From: Parasedimentitalea marina
GTDB taxonomy: Bacteria; Pseudomonadota; Alphaproteobacteria; Rhodobacterales; Rhodobacteraceae
Reading direction: 5' to 3'
DNA: 64,000 nucleotides
Assembly (NCBI RefSeq): GCF_004006175.1
Contig: NZ_CP033219.1
Span: forward strand, 4,278,001 to 4,342,000
The position numbers and the translations under genes were made by a program. Shown piece after piece: positions 10,723 through 19,857 of this stretch (position 1 is its first letter; the number at the start of each line of letters is the position of its first letter). The notes under the pieces were generated by a model that saw only the letters and a program-made list of their open reading frames with translations, did not search any database and was not told the origin of the DNA.

Positions 10723-12345
10723 ATGCGATTTGATTACGTTATAGTCGGTGGTGGATCAGCTGGGTCAACCCTGGCAGCGCGGCTAAGCGAAGATCCGGAT
10801 AAAACGGTTTGTCTGCTGGAGGCTGGAGGGCGTGGCGACAGTATCTTGGTTCGTGCGCCGGCCGCAGTTGTTTCGATGCTTCCGGGGCGGCCAAAAATCA
10901 ATAATTGGGCTTTTGAAACAGTGCCGCAGGCAGGTCTGAATGGTCGCAAGGGGTATCAACCGCGCGGCAAGGCGCTGGGCGGGTCCAGCGCCATCAACGC
11001 GATGCTTTATCTGCGCGGCCATGCCAGTGACTACGATGAGTGGGCGGAATTGGGCTGTGACGGATGGAACTGGGATGCGGTACTGCCGTATTTTCTGAAG
11101 TCTGAAAATAACGAACGTGGCGGTGATGGTATGCATGGCGGGGCAGGGCCATTGCAAGTCAGCGAGCAAAAATCCCCCCGCACATTGACCAAGGCGTTTA
11201 TTCAAGCAGGCGAAGCGCTGCAGCACCGGCGCACTGAAGATTTTAATACCGGGAATAACGAGGGCATTGGCCTGTATCAGGTCACCCAGTTTCATGACGC
11301 GACCCGCAATGGCGAGCGGTGCTCGGCGGCCGCGGCCTATTTGCACCCCGCCATGACCCGCTCAAACCTGACCGTGGTCACCGGGGCCCAGGCCACGCGC
11401 GTTCTGTTCGACGGAAAATGCGCCACTGGCGTCGCTTATCGTAAGAAGGGTAAAGACGTGCAGGTAACTGCAAACCAAGAAGTTATATTGTGCGGCGGCG
11501 CCTTCAATTCACCGCAACTGTTGCAGTTGTCCGGGGTCGGGCGCCCGGACGATATTGTCCCTCATGGTATAAACATGGTGCACGAATTGCCCGGTGTTGG
11601 GCAGAACCTGCAGGACCATCTGGATTTCACGCTTGCGTATAAATCCAAGGACCGGGACAATTTTGGTATCTCACTGCCAGGAGGTGTCAGTCTGCTGAAA
11701 CATATCAGTAAGTGGCGCAAGACGGGCAGGGGTATGATCGCCACACCATTTGCCGAGGGCGCGGCATTTTTGAAAACCGCTCCGGATCTTGATCGCCCAG
11801 ACGTTCAGCTTCATTTTGTGATTTCAATTGTCGACGATCATGCGCGCAAGCTGCATTTGGGGCACGGGTTTAGCTGCCATGTCTGTGTGTTACGCCCAAA
11901 ATCTCGTGGGGCAGTGGGATTAACGTCGGGCGATCCGCTGGCGCCACCTAAAATCGACCCACAGTTTCTATCGCACCCAGATGACTTGGAGGTTTTGAAA
12001 AAGGGCACGCGGTTGTCCCGGGATATTATGGCAGCGCCTCCAGTGGCTGAATATGCTTACAAGGAGCTGTTTATAAAAGGGGAACCGGATGACGCCCAAT
12101 TGGAACACCACATCCGGGCCCGGTCTGATACAATCTATCACCCGGTTGGAACCTGCAAAATGGGTCGCGATGAGTTTTCCGTGGTAGATCCGAACTTAAA
12201 AGTGCACGGGTTAGAGGCCCTGCGTGTTGTAGATGCCAGTGTGATGCCACGATTGATTGGCGGCAACACCAATGCGCCAACGATCATGATTGCAGAGAAG
12301 GCCGCGGATTTGATCCGGGGCAGGGCGGAACCCCTAAAATCTTAA
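10723..12345 (+). CDS. GMC-family FAD oxidoreductase (choline dehydrogenase-like)
   Basis: The 540-residue flavoprotein belongs to the glucose-methanol-choline oxidoreductase family. The FAD-binding GGGSAG is at residues 9-14, the second GMC signature is around [14 protein letters not shown], and the catalytic histidine is in [10 protein letters not shown] near the C-terminus. The ATG at 10723 has GGAG six bases upstream; a TTG at 10696 is less likely. It resembles BetA and alcohol dehydrogenase AlkJ but lies next to no betaine genes. It follows the Lrp-type regulator by 91 bases and could oxidise an alcohol intermediate of the same pathway. Confidence 0.9.
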   Translation: MRFDYVIVGGGSAGSTLAARLSEDPDKTVCLLEAGGRGDSILVRAPAAVVSMLPGRPKINNWAFETVPQAGLNGRKGYQPRGKALGGSSAINAMLYLRGHASDYDEWAELGCDGWNWDAVLPYFLKSENNERGGDGMHGGAGPLQVSEQKSPRTLTKAFIQAGEALQHRRTEDFNTGNNEGIGLYQVTQFHDATRNGERCSAAAAYLHPAMTRSNLTVVTGAQATRVLFDGKCATGVAYRKKGKDVQVTANQEVILCGGAFNSPQLLQLSGVGRPDDIVPHGINMVHELPGVGQNLQDHLDFTLAYKSKDRDNFGISLPGGVSLLKHISKWRKTGRGMIATPFAEGAAFLKTAPDLDRPDVQLHFVISIVDDHARKLHLGHGFSCHVCVLRPKSRGAVGLTSGDPLAPPKIDPQFLSHPDDLEVLKKGTRLSRDIMAAPPVAEYAYKELFIKGEPDDAQLEHHIRARSDTIYHPVGTCKMGRDEFSVVDPNLKVHGLEALRVVDASVMPRLIGGNTNAPTIMIAEKAADLIRGRAEPLKS

Positions 12346-12496
12346 AGAATAGGTGCGGGTTTCGTTAACACTATCTGCGAGAGTTAGTTTAAATTTGGCG
12401 ACTATTCTCAATGTGTACTGCAATTTACGCGGAAATTGGGTGTATGAGCCCCAAATGGCCCCGTTTACCTACCTTAACTGCCGGCAAATTTATCTG

Positions 12497-12511
12497 TTAA
12501 GGCATGTTTAA
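12497..12511. promoter_or_regulatory. CtrA-like box upstream of motB
   Basis: The sequence TTAA-GGCATGT-TTAA matches the full CtrA consensus TTAA-N7-TTAA without mismatch and lies 48 bases before the motB start. CtrA controls motility genes in many Rhodobacterales. One perfect match is expected by chance about once per 65 kb of random sequence, so its position in a flagellar promoter region is the main support. Confidence 0.6.
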
Positions 12512-12558
12512 GAGACTCACTGCTATCCCAGTAATGGGTGATAAAAAGGTAGTGGATT

Positions 12559-13395
12559 ATGAGCGCACAAAACGGTTTGGCGCCCATTATCATCAAGAAG
12601 AAAAAAGTCGTTAGTGGCGGTGGCCACCACGGCGGTGCATGGAAAGTAGCTTATGCTGACTTTGTGACCGCGATGATGGCCTTCTTCATGTTGATGTGGC
12701 TTTTAAGCGCAACGACGGAAAAGCAGCGAAGAGGTCTTGCGGACTATTTTTCGCCGACGGTTCCAATCAGTCGAATATCGGGTGGGGGCAATGGCGTCTT
12801 CAATGGCGACAGCATGTTCTCTGAGGATATCATGCCTCAGAATGGGATCGGTGCATCAGAAGCCAATCCGATAGATGCGCAGCAGGCACGCGGAGAGACC
12901 GGGCTGGACCAGAGCGCACAGGAGATGGCTGAAAACGAAGAATTCAAGACCATCGAAGAGGCGCTGCAGGGGCGAGGCGGCGAAAGCATGGTCAGCGTTG
13001 AAATGGCCCGGCACATTGTAACGCGGGTCACTGACGAGGGGCTGATCATTGAGATGTTCGCCACCGAGAATGCGCCGCTGTTTGAAGAGGGCAAAGAAAC
13101 GCCTACAGCTTTATTGCGCGACTTGATGCGAATGGTGGCACGGGTGACTGGAGTGGTCAGCAACGATGTCGCCATTAGTGGTCATATCCGGTCGCATCCG
13201 GTTGTTCTGGCGAATAACCCGGTGTGGGAACTGTCCAGTTCCCGGGCTGACACCACAAGGCGGCTACTCGAATCGGGTGGCATGAAACCGGCTCGGATTC
13301 ATCGAGTAACGGGGCATGCAGATCGAAAATTATCAGTACCAAATCCGATGTCAGAGCGAAATAACCGGATCGAAATCGTACTTTTACGCCAATAA
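12559..13395 (+). CDS. motB: Flagellar stator protein MotB
   Basis: MotB forms the proton channel of the stator with MotA and anchors it to peptidoglycan. The 278-residue protein has the signature AWKVAYADFVTAMMAFF with the proton-binding Asp34, one transmembrane helix, a linker and a C-terminal OmpA-like peptidoglycan-binding domain (about residues 150-275). Its partner motA is 11 kb downstream rather than adjacent. It heads the motB-flgE-flgK-flgL-flgI run, and a CtrA-like box precedes it. An AAGG ribosome site is present. Confidence 0.96.
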   Translation: MSAQNGLAPIIIKKKKVVSGGGHHGGAWKVAYADFVTAMMAFFMLMWLLSATTEKQRRGLADYFSPTVPISRISGGGNGVFNGDSMFSEDIMPQNGIGASEANPIDAQQARGETGLDQSAQEMAENEEFKTIEEALQGRGGESMVSVEMARHIVTRVTDEGLIIEMFATENAPLFEEGKETPTALLRDLMRMVARVTGVVSNDVAISGHIRSHPVVLANNPVWELSSSRADTTRRLLESGGMKPARIHRVTGHADRKLSVPNPMSERNNRIEIVLLRQ

Positions 13396-13437
13396 AACAA
13401 AGAACAGGCGGCCAAGAGATAGATCGAATTTTATCTG

Positions 13438-13452
13438 TTAGCCGCCCGTTAA
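13438..13452. promoter_or_regulatory. CtrA-like box upstream of flgE (one mismatch)
   Basis: TTAG-CCGCCCG-TTAA matches TTAA-N7-TTAA with one mismatch and lies about 60 bases before flgE, in the 116-base gap after motB. It suggests a separate promoter for the hook/filament-junction genes. Single-mismatch boxes are common by chance, so support is moderate. Confidence 0.4.
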
Positions 13453-13511
13453 TGGCCGATGCGTTAGCTGTAGCTTCAAGAATAATTTGATGCAGCAGAA
13501 AGGCGTATCTT

Positions 13512-14813
13512 ATGACTTTATCTTCCTCGCTGAATGCCGGCGTAGCTGGACTTTCCGCGAATGCCAGTCGACTGGCTTCCATTTCCGACAACATCGCAAA
13601 CTCGTCGACCGCTGGTTATAAGCGGGTGCAAACGGATTTCCATTCTATGGTGATTTCGACGAATGGCGGGACTTATACAGCCGGTGGCGTCTCAACAACC
13701 TCGACACGTATGATTGACGAGCGTGGGTCGTTGGTGTCGACCAGCAATTCAACAGATCTGGCGGTACGTGGCCGTGGTATGTTGCCAGTCGCCTCGCTGG
13801 TAGATGTTGAGGCTGATACCAGCAGCCTCAACATGATGATGACAACCACTGGTTCCTTCACCACCAATGCAGACGGAATGTTGACGACTGACTCTGGCTT
13901 GGTTTTGCTAGGTTGGCCTGCCCTATCTGACGGAACCATCCCTGCATATTCTCGCGGCAGTTCTACCAGTCTGGAACCGGTTCAGTTCAACGTGACCCAA
14001 TTGACTGGTGAGCCGACAACGTCGGTTCATCTGGGCGTTAACCTTCCTTCCGCGTCGACGATTGCTGGTTCGGACGGGGACGTCGAAACTTTGCCGATCG
14101 AGTATTATGACAACCTCGGAAATGCTGAGAATATCTCGGTGGCATATACGCCAACTGTACCTGGTACGGGTGCATCCAATGAATGGACAATGGTGCTGAC
14201 TGACTCGGCCTCTGGTGGCGCAGTCATTGGTGAATACGTTGTAACCTTTACTGACAGCCAAACAGCGGGTGGCTCTCTGGCTTCGGTTACTATGGTTTCC
14301 GGTGGAGCATATGACGCCTCCACGGGATCAGTAATTGTGAGTGTCGCCGGCGGCCCGATTGAGGTTAGCATTGGTGAAATTGGCACCAGTGACGGTCTCA
14401 CGCAGCTGGCAGATGATTTTAACATGGCCGGCGTTACCAAAGACGGATCACCCGTCGGTACGTTTACCGGGGTTGAAGTTGGTGCAGATGGTCTGGTGAC
14501 AGCCAGTTATGACAACGGTGCGACCCGTGTCGTTTATCAAGTTCCCTTAGTTGATATGGCTAACCCCAACGGACTGATTTCGTTGGACTCGCAGACTTAT
14601 ATGTCATCAGACAAAAGTGGTGCATTTTATCTGTGGGATGCAGGTGACGGACCAACAGGTGATGTTGTGGGTTATGCGCGCGAAGAATCCACGACTGATG
14701 TCGCGACTGAATTGACCAATATGATTCAGACACAGCGGGCGTATTCGTCAAGTGCCAAGATTATCCAAACTGTGGATGAGATGTTGCAGGAAACGACCAA
14801 CATCAAGCGCTAA
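13512..14813 (+). CDS. flgE: Flagellar hook protein FlgE
   Basis: FlgE polymerises into the hook. The 433-residue protein opens with the rod/hook-family helix ending in ISDNIANSSTAGYKR and closes with the matching C-terminal helix around MIQTQRAYSSSAKIIQTVDE; both form the coiled-coil D0 region. The middle is a Thr/Ser/Gly-rich beta-structured segment typical of surface hook domains. The ATG has an AAAGG site. It lies upstream of flgK, flgL and flgI with short gaps and is probably co-transcribed with them. Confidence 0.95.
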   Translation: MTLSSSLNAGVAGLSANASRLASISDNIANSSTAGYKRVQTDFHSMVISTNGGTYTAGGVSTTSTRMIDERGSLVSTSNSTDLAVRGRGMLPVASLVDVEADTSSLNMMMTTTGSFTTNADGMLTTDSGLVLLGWPALSDGTIPAYSRGSSTSLEPVQFNVTQLTGEPTTSVHLGVNLPSASTIAGSDGDVETLPIEYYDNLGNAENISVAYTPTVPGTGASNEWTMVLTDSASGGAVIGEYVVTFTDSQTAGGSLASVTMVSGGAYDASTGSVIVSVAGGPIEVSIGEIGTSDGLTQLADDFNMAGVTKDGSPVGTFTGVEVGADGLVTASYDNGATRVVYQVPLVDMANPNGLISLDSQTYMSSDKSGAFYLWDAGDGPTGDVVGYAREESTTDVATELTNMIQTQRAYSSSAKIIQTVDEMLQETTNIKR

Positions 14814-14857
14814 TCGCGCTGAAATCTAACGATCTGGATTAATAGAAAAGGCCTAAT

Positions 14858-16306
14858 ATGTCTATCACTTCCGCCTTCAATACCGCCATGACTGGTTTGA
14901 CTGCTGCCGGCCTCGCGTCGTCAGTGGTCTCTGAAAACCTAGCAAACGCGCTGACACCAGGCTATGCAAAACGCACTCTGGATCTTTCCAGCAATGCGTC
15001 TACGGTTGGCGTCCAGGTCGTTGGTATCAATCGCAACATTGATCCGGCGATTCAATCGGGTCGCCGGAGCACAGAGGCCGAGCTGGGCAATGCTCAAGTT
15101 CAGGCAGACTTTTACAGTCAATTGACTACTCTGGTAGGCGATATTTCTGATCCGTTTTCGATTTCCGCCAGGCTAACAAACTTTGAAAGTAGCCTGATCG
15201 AGGCAGCCTCGAGCCCGGATTCCGGGCCACGGCTAGACGATTTGGCTTTGCAGGCCGAAGCACTTGCGAATTCAATCTCCGAAGCGGCGGAGGGTTTGCG
15301 CGACATGAGAACTGCCGCGGAAGGATCTATTGATGTTCAGGTGGATATCATCAATCAGGCCCTGAAAGACGTTGAGAAACTGAATGCTCGGATCATGGTG
15401 TCCGAGGCTGGTGGTATGAATACCGCTGCGTTGCAGGACCAGAGAGCGCAGTTGATTGATACGATTAACGAAATCATTCCGGTTACTATGATTCAGCGTG
15501 ACAATGGCCAAGTCGCATTGTTTTCTGAAGGCGGGTCGATTTTGCTGGATGGCAAAGCGGCTGAGCTGACGTTTGACAGCGTGCCAGATACGATGCCCCA
15601 CATGACCCAGGACAATGGGTTGCTGTCGGGGCTGTCGATCAATGGAATCCCGATCGATACTGGTCCAGATGGGGCTATTAAAGGTGGCACGCTGGCAGCA
15701 AATTTCGAGGTCCGGGATGTCTTTGCTGTTGATGCCCAGGCTGACCTTGATGCGATGGCTGCCGATCTTATTGAACGGTTCCAAGATACATCGCTGGACA
15801 CCACATTAGGGGCAACTGATCCCGGTCTATTCACTGACAACGGTGGATTTTTCAATGCTGCAAATACCGTTGGAATTTCTAATCGGCTGGAACTCAATGA
15901 CCTGGTGTCCATGGATGGTGTTGGAGAGACATGGCGCCTTCGAGATGGTTTGAATGCTGCGGCAATCGGAAACGCCGGGGATTCCAGCCTGTTGCAGGGC
16001 TACACGGATGCGCTTGAAGTCATGCGAACCGTATCATCAGGCGGTGGTATGGGCACCACAACGGTTTCGGCGTCAAGTTTGAGTGCCAATCTGTTATCGC
16101 ATTTCACCCAGTCCAGCACGTCCGCAGACCAAGAACTCAGCTTTGCCTCAGCCAGTTTTTCCGCGATGAGCCAAATGGAATTGGCTCAAGCAGTGGACTC
16201 TGATGAAGAGCTGCAAAACCTCATGTTGATCGAACAGGCTTATGCCGCCAACGCCAAGGTGATGACGGTCGTCGATGAACTTATGGAAACACTTCTGAGG
16301 ATATAA
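14858..16306 (+). CDS. flgK: Hook-filament junction protein FlgK
   Basis: FlgK (HAP1) caps the hook and joins it to the filament with FlgL. The 482-residue protein has the N-terminal motif SENLANALTPGYAKR and a C-terminal helix with LMLIEQAYAANAKVMTVVDEL, the paired terminal helices of the axial protein family. The length is typical for alphaproteobacteria. FlgL starts three bases after its stop codon. Confidence 0.95.
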   Translation: MSITSAFNTAMTGLTAAGLASSVVSENLANALTPGYAKRTLDLSSNASTVGVQVVGINRNIDPAIQSGRRSTEAELGNAQVQADFYSQLTTLVGDISDPFSISARLTNFESSLIEAASSPDSGPRLDDLALQAEALANSISEAAEGLRDMRTAAEGSIDVQVDIINQALKDVEKLNARIMVSEAGGMNTAALQDQRAQLIDTINEIIPVTMIQRDNGQVALFSEGGSILLDGKAAELTFDSVPDTMPHMTQDNGLLSGLSINGIPIDTGPDGAIKGGTLAANFEVRDVFAVDAQADLDAMAADLIERFQDTSLDTTLGATDPGLFTDNGGFFNAANTVGISNRLELNDLVSMDGVGETWRLRDGLNAAAIGNAGDSSLLQGYTDALEVMRTVSSGGGMGTTTVSASSLSANLLSHFTQSSTSADQELSFASASFSAMSQMELAQAVDSDEELQNLMLIEQAYAANAKVMTVVDELMETLLRI

Positions 16307-16309
16307 TAG

Positions 16310-17314
16310 ATGAGTATAACATCTTTTGGAGACATGGCGCACAGTGTTTTTCTGCGCAGCCGTACCGCCGAATTAAAAGAAAGTTTGGCGACATTGACAG
16401 ACGAGTTGAGCACTGGCCAAGCTTCGGATCTTAGCGTGAAACTTGGCGGTGACTATACCTACCTGATGGATATCGACCGTAGTATTTCCCTTCTTGAGTC
16501 ATTTGAAGTTGCGACAACGGAATCCTCTTTTTTTGCATCTTCGGCTCAGATGTTGATTGCCAATATAGGTGAAAATGCGAGCTCGCTTAGCAACGACATT
16601 CTGGCAACAACTGGAACCACGAACGAAGACAATATTGATCTGCTATCCAGTCAATCTCGCCTTTATCTCGAAGAAACGATTCAATCGTTGAACGCTCAAG
16701 TCGCAGGTCGCAGTCTGTTTGCCGGCACGGCAACGACTGTTGTGCCGTTGGCCGGTGTGGATACTCTGATGTCGTCTCTGGTGACAGAGGTGTCAGGCTT
16801 GACCACTGCAGCAGATATCATGACAGCAGTGAAAGACTGGTTTGATGATCCAACCGGGTTTGATACAGTCATGTATCAGGGTTCCACGACATCTATGGGT
16901 TCGGTCAGTATCGGCCCCAATGAGCAGGTCAATATCGCCCTGCGGGCAGACGACGAAGACTTTAAGCAGGCCATGCAAAGCTTTGCTATCGGGGCGTTGG
17001 CAACCGAATCTGGTTTGTCTCTTGCGATAGACATTACGAGTGACCTGATTTCAGGCACTGGCGGCGAGTTGTTGGACACCAACAACCGGTTGATAAGCGT
17101 TCAGGCTGACTTGGGCTTTACCGAGGCGCGCATTGAAGAAGCTGCGGTTCGAAATGCGGCGACCGCAACCAGCCTGAGTATTACTAGGAACGAGCTCACC
17201 CAGGCTGATCCCTTTGAAACCGCAACCCGGTTGGAAGAGACACAATATCAATTGGAAGCGCTGTATACTGTGACCGCCCGCTCCAACCAACTTTCCTTGC
17301 TGAGTTTCATGTGA
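16310..17314 (+). CDS. flgL: Hook-filament junction protein FlgL
   Basis: The 334-residue protein is a flagellin-like junction protein (HAP3). It has an N-terminal helical region and a C-terminal helix (ETQYQLEALYTVTARSNQLSLLSFM region) as in the flagellin family, and a variable middle. Its position directly after flgK supports FlgL rather than flagellin. Its TGA stop shares a base with the flgI ATG. Confidence 0.92.
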   Translation: MSITSFGDMAHSVFLRSRTAELKESLATLTDELSTGQASDLSVKLGGDYTYLMDIDRSISLLESFEVATTESSFFASSAQMLIANIGENASSLSNDILATTGTTNEDNIDLLSSQSRLYLEETIQSLNAQVAGRSLFAGTATTVVPLAGVDTLMSSLVTEVSGLTTAADIMTAVKDWFDDPTGFDTVMYQGSTTSMGSVSIGPNEQVNIALRADDEDFKQAMQSFAIGALATESGLSLAIDITSDLISGTGGELLDTNNRLISVQADLGFTEARIEEAAVRNAATATSLSITRNELTQADPFETATRLEETQYQLEALYTVTARSNQLSLLSFM

Positions 17315-18417
17315 TGATGACATATATTCGTATATTATTGACGTGCCTGATGCTTCCTACGATGCTGCAGGCATCCGCTATCCGAATGAAAGATCTGGTC
17401 GAGTTTGACGGGGTTCGTGGTAATGATCTGGTTGGCTATGGTCTGGTCGTTGGCCTGAATGGGACTGGCGATGGTTTACGCAACTCGCCGTTTACCGAAG
17501 AAATCATGTCAAATATTCTGGAACGGCTTGGTGTCAATGTAACGGGCGAACAATTTCGACCCAAGAACGTTGCTGCGGTTTTTGTGACGGCTAGCCTGCC
17601 ACCCTTCGCGCGAGTTGGTACGCAAATCGACGTGACGGTTTCGGCTATTGGTGATTCAAAAAGTTTGCTCGGCGGTACCTTGGTTATGACACCGTTGAAT
17701 GCTGCTGATGGGCAGATCTATGCGGTGGCCCAAGGAACCATTCTAGCAGGGGGGGCTGTCGTCGAAGGAGATGGGGCCTCGGTTACCCAAGGCGTGCCGA
17801 CTTCAGGCGGGATTCCTTCGGGTGCCCGCGTTGAACGCGAGATCGAGTTCGACCTGGCATCGTTAACTACAATGCGGTTGGCTTTGCGGGAACCGGATTT
17901 CACCACTGCAGGTCGGATCGAGCAGGCCATAAATCGCGAATTTAACTCAAACGTTGCCCTAATGCGTGATTCCGGGACCGTAGAAATTGATGTCACCCGG
18001 ACCAACACCCGTTCAACCGCCCATGCCATTGGCCGGATTGAAAACATTCTGGTTGAGCCTGAGCGCAAAGCACGGGTGGTGGTGGATCAGCGGTCAGGGA
18101 CGATTGTTATGGGCAGTGATGTTCGTATTTCCCGGGTGGCTGTGGCACAGGGCAATCTTACACTTCGGATCGAAGAGGCACCTTTGGTGTCGCAGCCCAA
18201 TCCATTTACGGACGGTGAAACCGTTGTGGTTCCACGCACCGGGGTGGCCATCGACGAGGAAGAGGGCATCCAATTGGCTGAAGTGCCAGAGACTACCTCG
18301 CTCTCCGAAGTTGTGGCTGGTTTGAATGCCCTGGGTGTATCGCCGCGCGATATGATTGATATCCTCAAAAGCCTAAAAGCCGCAGGCGCGCTGCATGCAG
18401 AGTTTGTCGTACGCTGA
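17314..18417 (+). CDS. flgI: Flagellar P-ring protein FlgI
   Basis: FlgI assembles the periplasmic P-ring around the distal rod. The 367-residue precursor has a Sec signal peptide of about 20 residues (ending near LQASA) followed by the conserved RMKDLVEFDGVRGNDLVGYGLVVGLNGTGD region. The ATG at 17314 overlaps the flgL TGA; a GTG at 17311 is also in frame. It ends the rightward motB-flgEKLI run and is followed by a strong terminator. Its chaperone gene flgA lies about 16 kb away. Confidence 0.96.
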   Translation: MMTYIRILLTCLMLPTMLQASAIRMKDLVEFDGVRGNDLVGYGLVVGLNGTGDGLRNSPFTEEIMSNILERLGVNVTGEQFRPKNVAAVFVTASLPPFARVGTQIDVTVSAIGDSKSLLGGTLVMTPLNAADGQIYAVAQGTILAGGAVVEGDGASVTQGVPTSGGIPSGARVEREIEFDLASLTTMRLALREPDFTTAGRIEQAINREFNSNVALMRDSGTVEIDVTRTNTRSTAHAIGRIENILVEPERKARVVVDQRSGTIVMGSDVRISRVAVAQGNLTLRIEEAPLVSQPNPFTDGETVVVPRTGVAIDEEEGIQLAEVPETTSLSEVVAGLNALGVSPRDMIDILKSLKAAGALHAEFVVR

Positions 18418-18437
18418 TATACTGACTTATTGACATT

Positions 18438-18474
18438 AAAACCCCGGCCTTCCTAACGATGGCCGGGGTTTTTT
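18438..18474 (+). terminator. Rho-independent terminator after flgI
   Basis: A GC-rich hairpin (ACCCCGGCC with GGCCGGGGT, 11-base loop) is followed by a run of T. It ends the flgEKLI transcript. Confidence 0.93.
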
Positions 18475-18479
18475 AGTGC

Positions 18480-18761
18480 CTTGATCCGCGGCAAAGCTGA
18501 GCACAAATACCGCAGCTGGTCAGGGGACAAATCTGGATACCCTGACCAAAGGTGCTGACCAGTGGGCTTATATAGAATCAAGCACAGAAGGAGACCTCTG
18601 TGGTACGCATGCTGCATGCCATCTCTTATTCTGCAGAACATGTTTGATGAACGGCCGTTGGTTACTACAACCTTGGTCAAACCGCAGCTCTTTAACTAAT
18701 CTGAACCCAAAGTTTGACCATGCTGCAAGTTCAATGAACTGAGTGATTGTGGCGGGCATAG
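18480..18761. other. Unassigned intergenic stretch between convergent terminators
   Basis: About 280 bases separate the flgI terminator from the fliP terminator. Short open frames exist on the minus strand (up to 75 codons), but none has a recognisable motif or a good ribosome site. I see no RNA fold strong enough to call. It may be a remnant or hold a small RNA. Confidence 0.4.
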
Positions 18762-18793
18762 AAAAACCCCTGGCTGGATGTCCAACCAGGGGT
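18762..18793 (-). terminator. Rho-independent terminator after fliP
   Basis: On the minus strand the stem ACCCCTGG/CCAGGGGT, extended inward by TGGA/TCCA, is followed by a run of T (aaaaa at 18762-18766 on the plus strand). It ends the fliF-fliH-fliN-fliP operon. Confidence 0.88.
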
Positions 18794-18820
18794 CATATTT
18801 GATCTCATCAGTGCGTGATG

Positions 18821-19564
18821 TCAGGGGTAGTAGCTACGGACCAGGGAGCTGGCGATCAGGGTCCAACCGTCAGCGACCACAAAGAATGCCAGTTTGAACG
18901 GGAGCGACACCACAGCGGGCGGTACCATCATCATCCCCATCGACATCAGAATTGCCGCAACCACCAAGTCGATGATGAGAAACGGCAAGAAGACCAGAAA
19001 TCCGATTTGAAAGGCACGTGAAATTTCTGACAGCAAAAAGCTGGGGATAAGCACGGATAGTGGAGCGTCGGGGGTCGGATCTATCCCTTGTAATCCGGGA
19101 CGTAAATCTGACATCGCGTAAAACGTATCCGCATCTAAGCGAGCCGCCATAAAGGCTCGAAAGGGCTCAAGTGCGCGCGTAACAGCCTCTTCAACTCCCA
19201 GCTGCTCTGCAATTAAGGGGCTGATGCCGTGGGTCCAGGCGTCGTTAAACACTGGTTCCATTACAAAATAGGTCAGAAACATCGCCAGGCTGACAATCAG
19301 CATATTGGGCGGTGCTTGCTGCATGCCCATCCCCTGACGCACAATCGACAAAACCGTTATAAGAAATGGAAAACAAGTGATCATGATGGCCAGGCCGGGG
19401 GCCAAGCTGAGCACAGTAAGCAAAAGAATGAGCTGTATGGATCGAGCGGAGATTGATCCACTGTCAGCCAGGGACAGGTTTAATTCTTGCGCCTGAGCAA
19501 CCTGCGGCACCGCCAGCAGCGCTAAGGCTGCCAGCGATAAAAAGATGAAGGATCTTTGGATCAT
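18821..19564 (-). CDS. fliP: Flagellar export-gate protein FliP
   Basis: FliP is a core subunit of the flagellar type III export gate with FliQ and FliR. The 247-residue protein has an N-terminal signal sequence (ending near AQAQE) and four hydrophobic segments. The conserved stretches include LSLAPGLAIMITCFPFLITVLS, PPNMLIVSLAMFLTYFVM and SFLLSEISRAFQIGFLVFLPF. It is the last gene of the fliFHNP operon and overlaps fliN by four bases. FliQ and FliR are encoded in other operons of the cluster. Confidence 0.96.
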   Translation of the reverse strand: MIQRSFIFLSLAALALLAVPQVAQAQELNLSLADSGSISARSIQLILLLTVLSLAPGLAIMITCFPFLITVLSIVRQGMGMQQAPPNMLIVSLAMFLTYFVMEPVFNDAWTHGISPLIAEQLGVEEAVTRALEPFRAFMAARLDADTFYAMSDLRPGLQGIDPTPDAPLSVLIPSFLLSEISRAFQIGFLVFLPFLIIDLVVAAILMSMGMMMVPPAVVSLPFKLAFFVVADGWTLIASSLVRSYYP

Positions 19565-19857
19565 CCCAGCCCACTTTGTAGATCTGCAATTTCCGTCAAA
19601 CGCACGGCCAGTTGTCCGGCCTGATCACCTTCCAGTTCTTCTAACTGACCACGGGCAACTAAACGGTCGCCAACATAGAGATCGACAGGATCTTCGACAC
19701 GCTTGTCTAACGTCAGAACTGCGTTTTCGCCGAGGTTTACCAGATCGCGGATCAGAGGGCGGGCTTTGCCGACCGAAACCACAACTTCGACCGGGACCGA
19801 ATTAAACGGGTTGCCGGAGTCGGCAGTTTTCATCTTGAGATCGGCGTTATCATCCAT
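19561..19857 (-). CDS. fliN: Flagellar switch protein FliN
   Basis: FliN is the C-ring protein that works with FliM and FliG in rotation control and export. The 98-residue product is mostly a single SpoA domain: VPVEVVVSVGKARPLIRDLV then DPVDLYVGDRLVARGQL. I start at ATG 19857 (MDDNADLK), which has GAGGA upstream; a longer frame to 19941 would overlap fliH much more. FliM and FliG are not in the window. Confidence 0.92.
   Translation of the reverse strand: MDDNADLKMKTADSGNPFNSVPVEVVVSVGKARPLIRDLVNLGENAVLTLDKRVEDPVDLYVGDRLVARGQLEELEGDQAGQLAVRLTEIADLQSGLG

Noticed and set aside
18453..18759. Two small minus-strand ORFs between flgI and fliP
   Set aside because: No recognisable motif, weak starts, and one runs into the flgI terminator.
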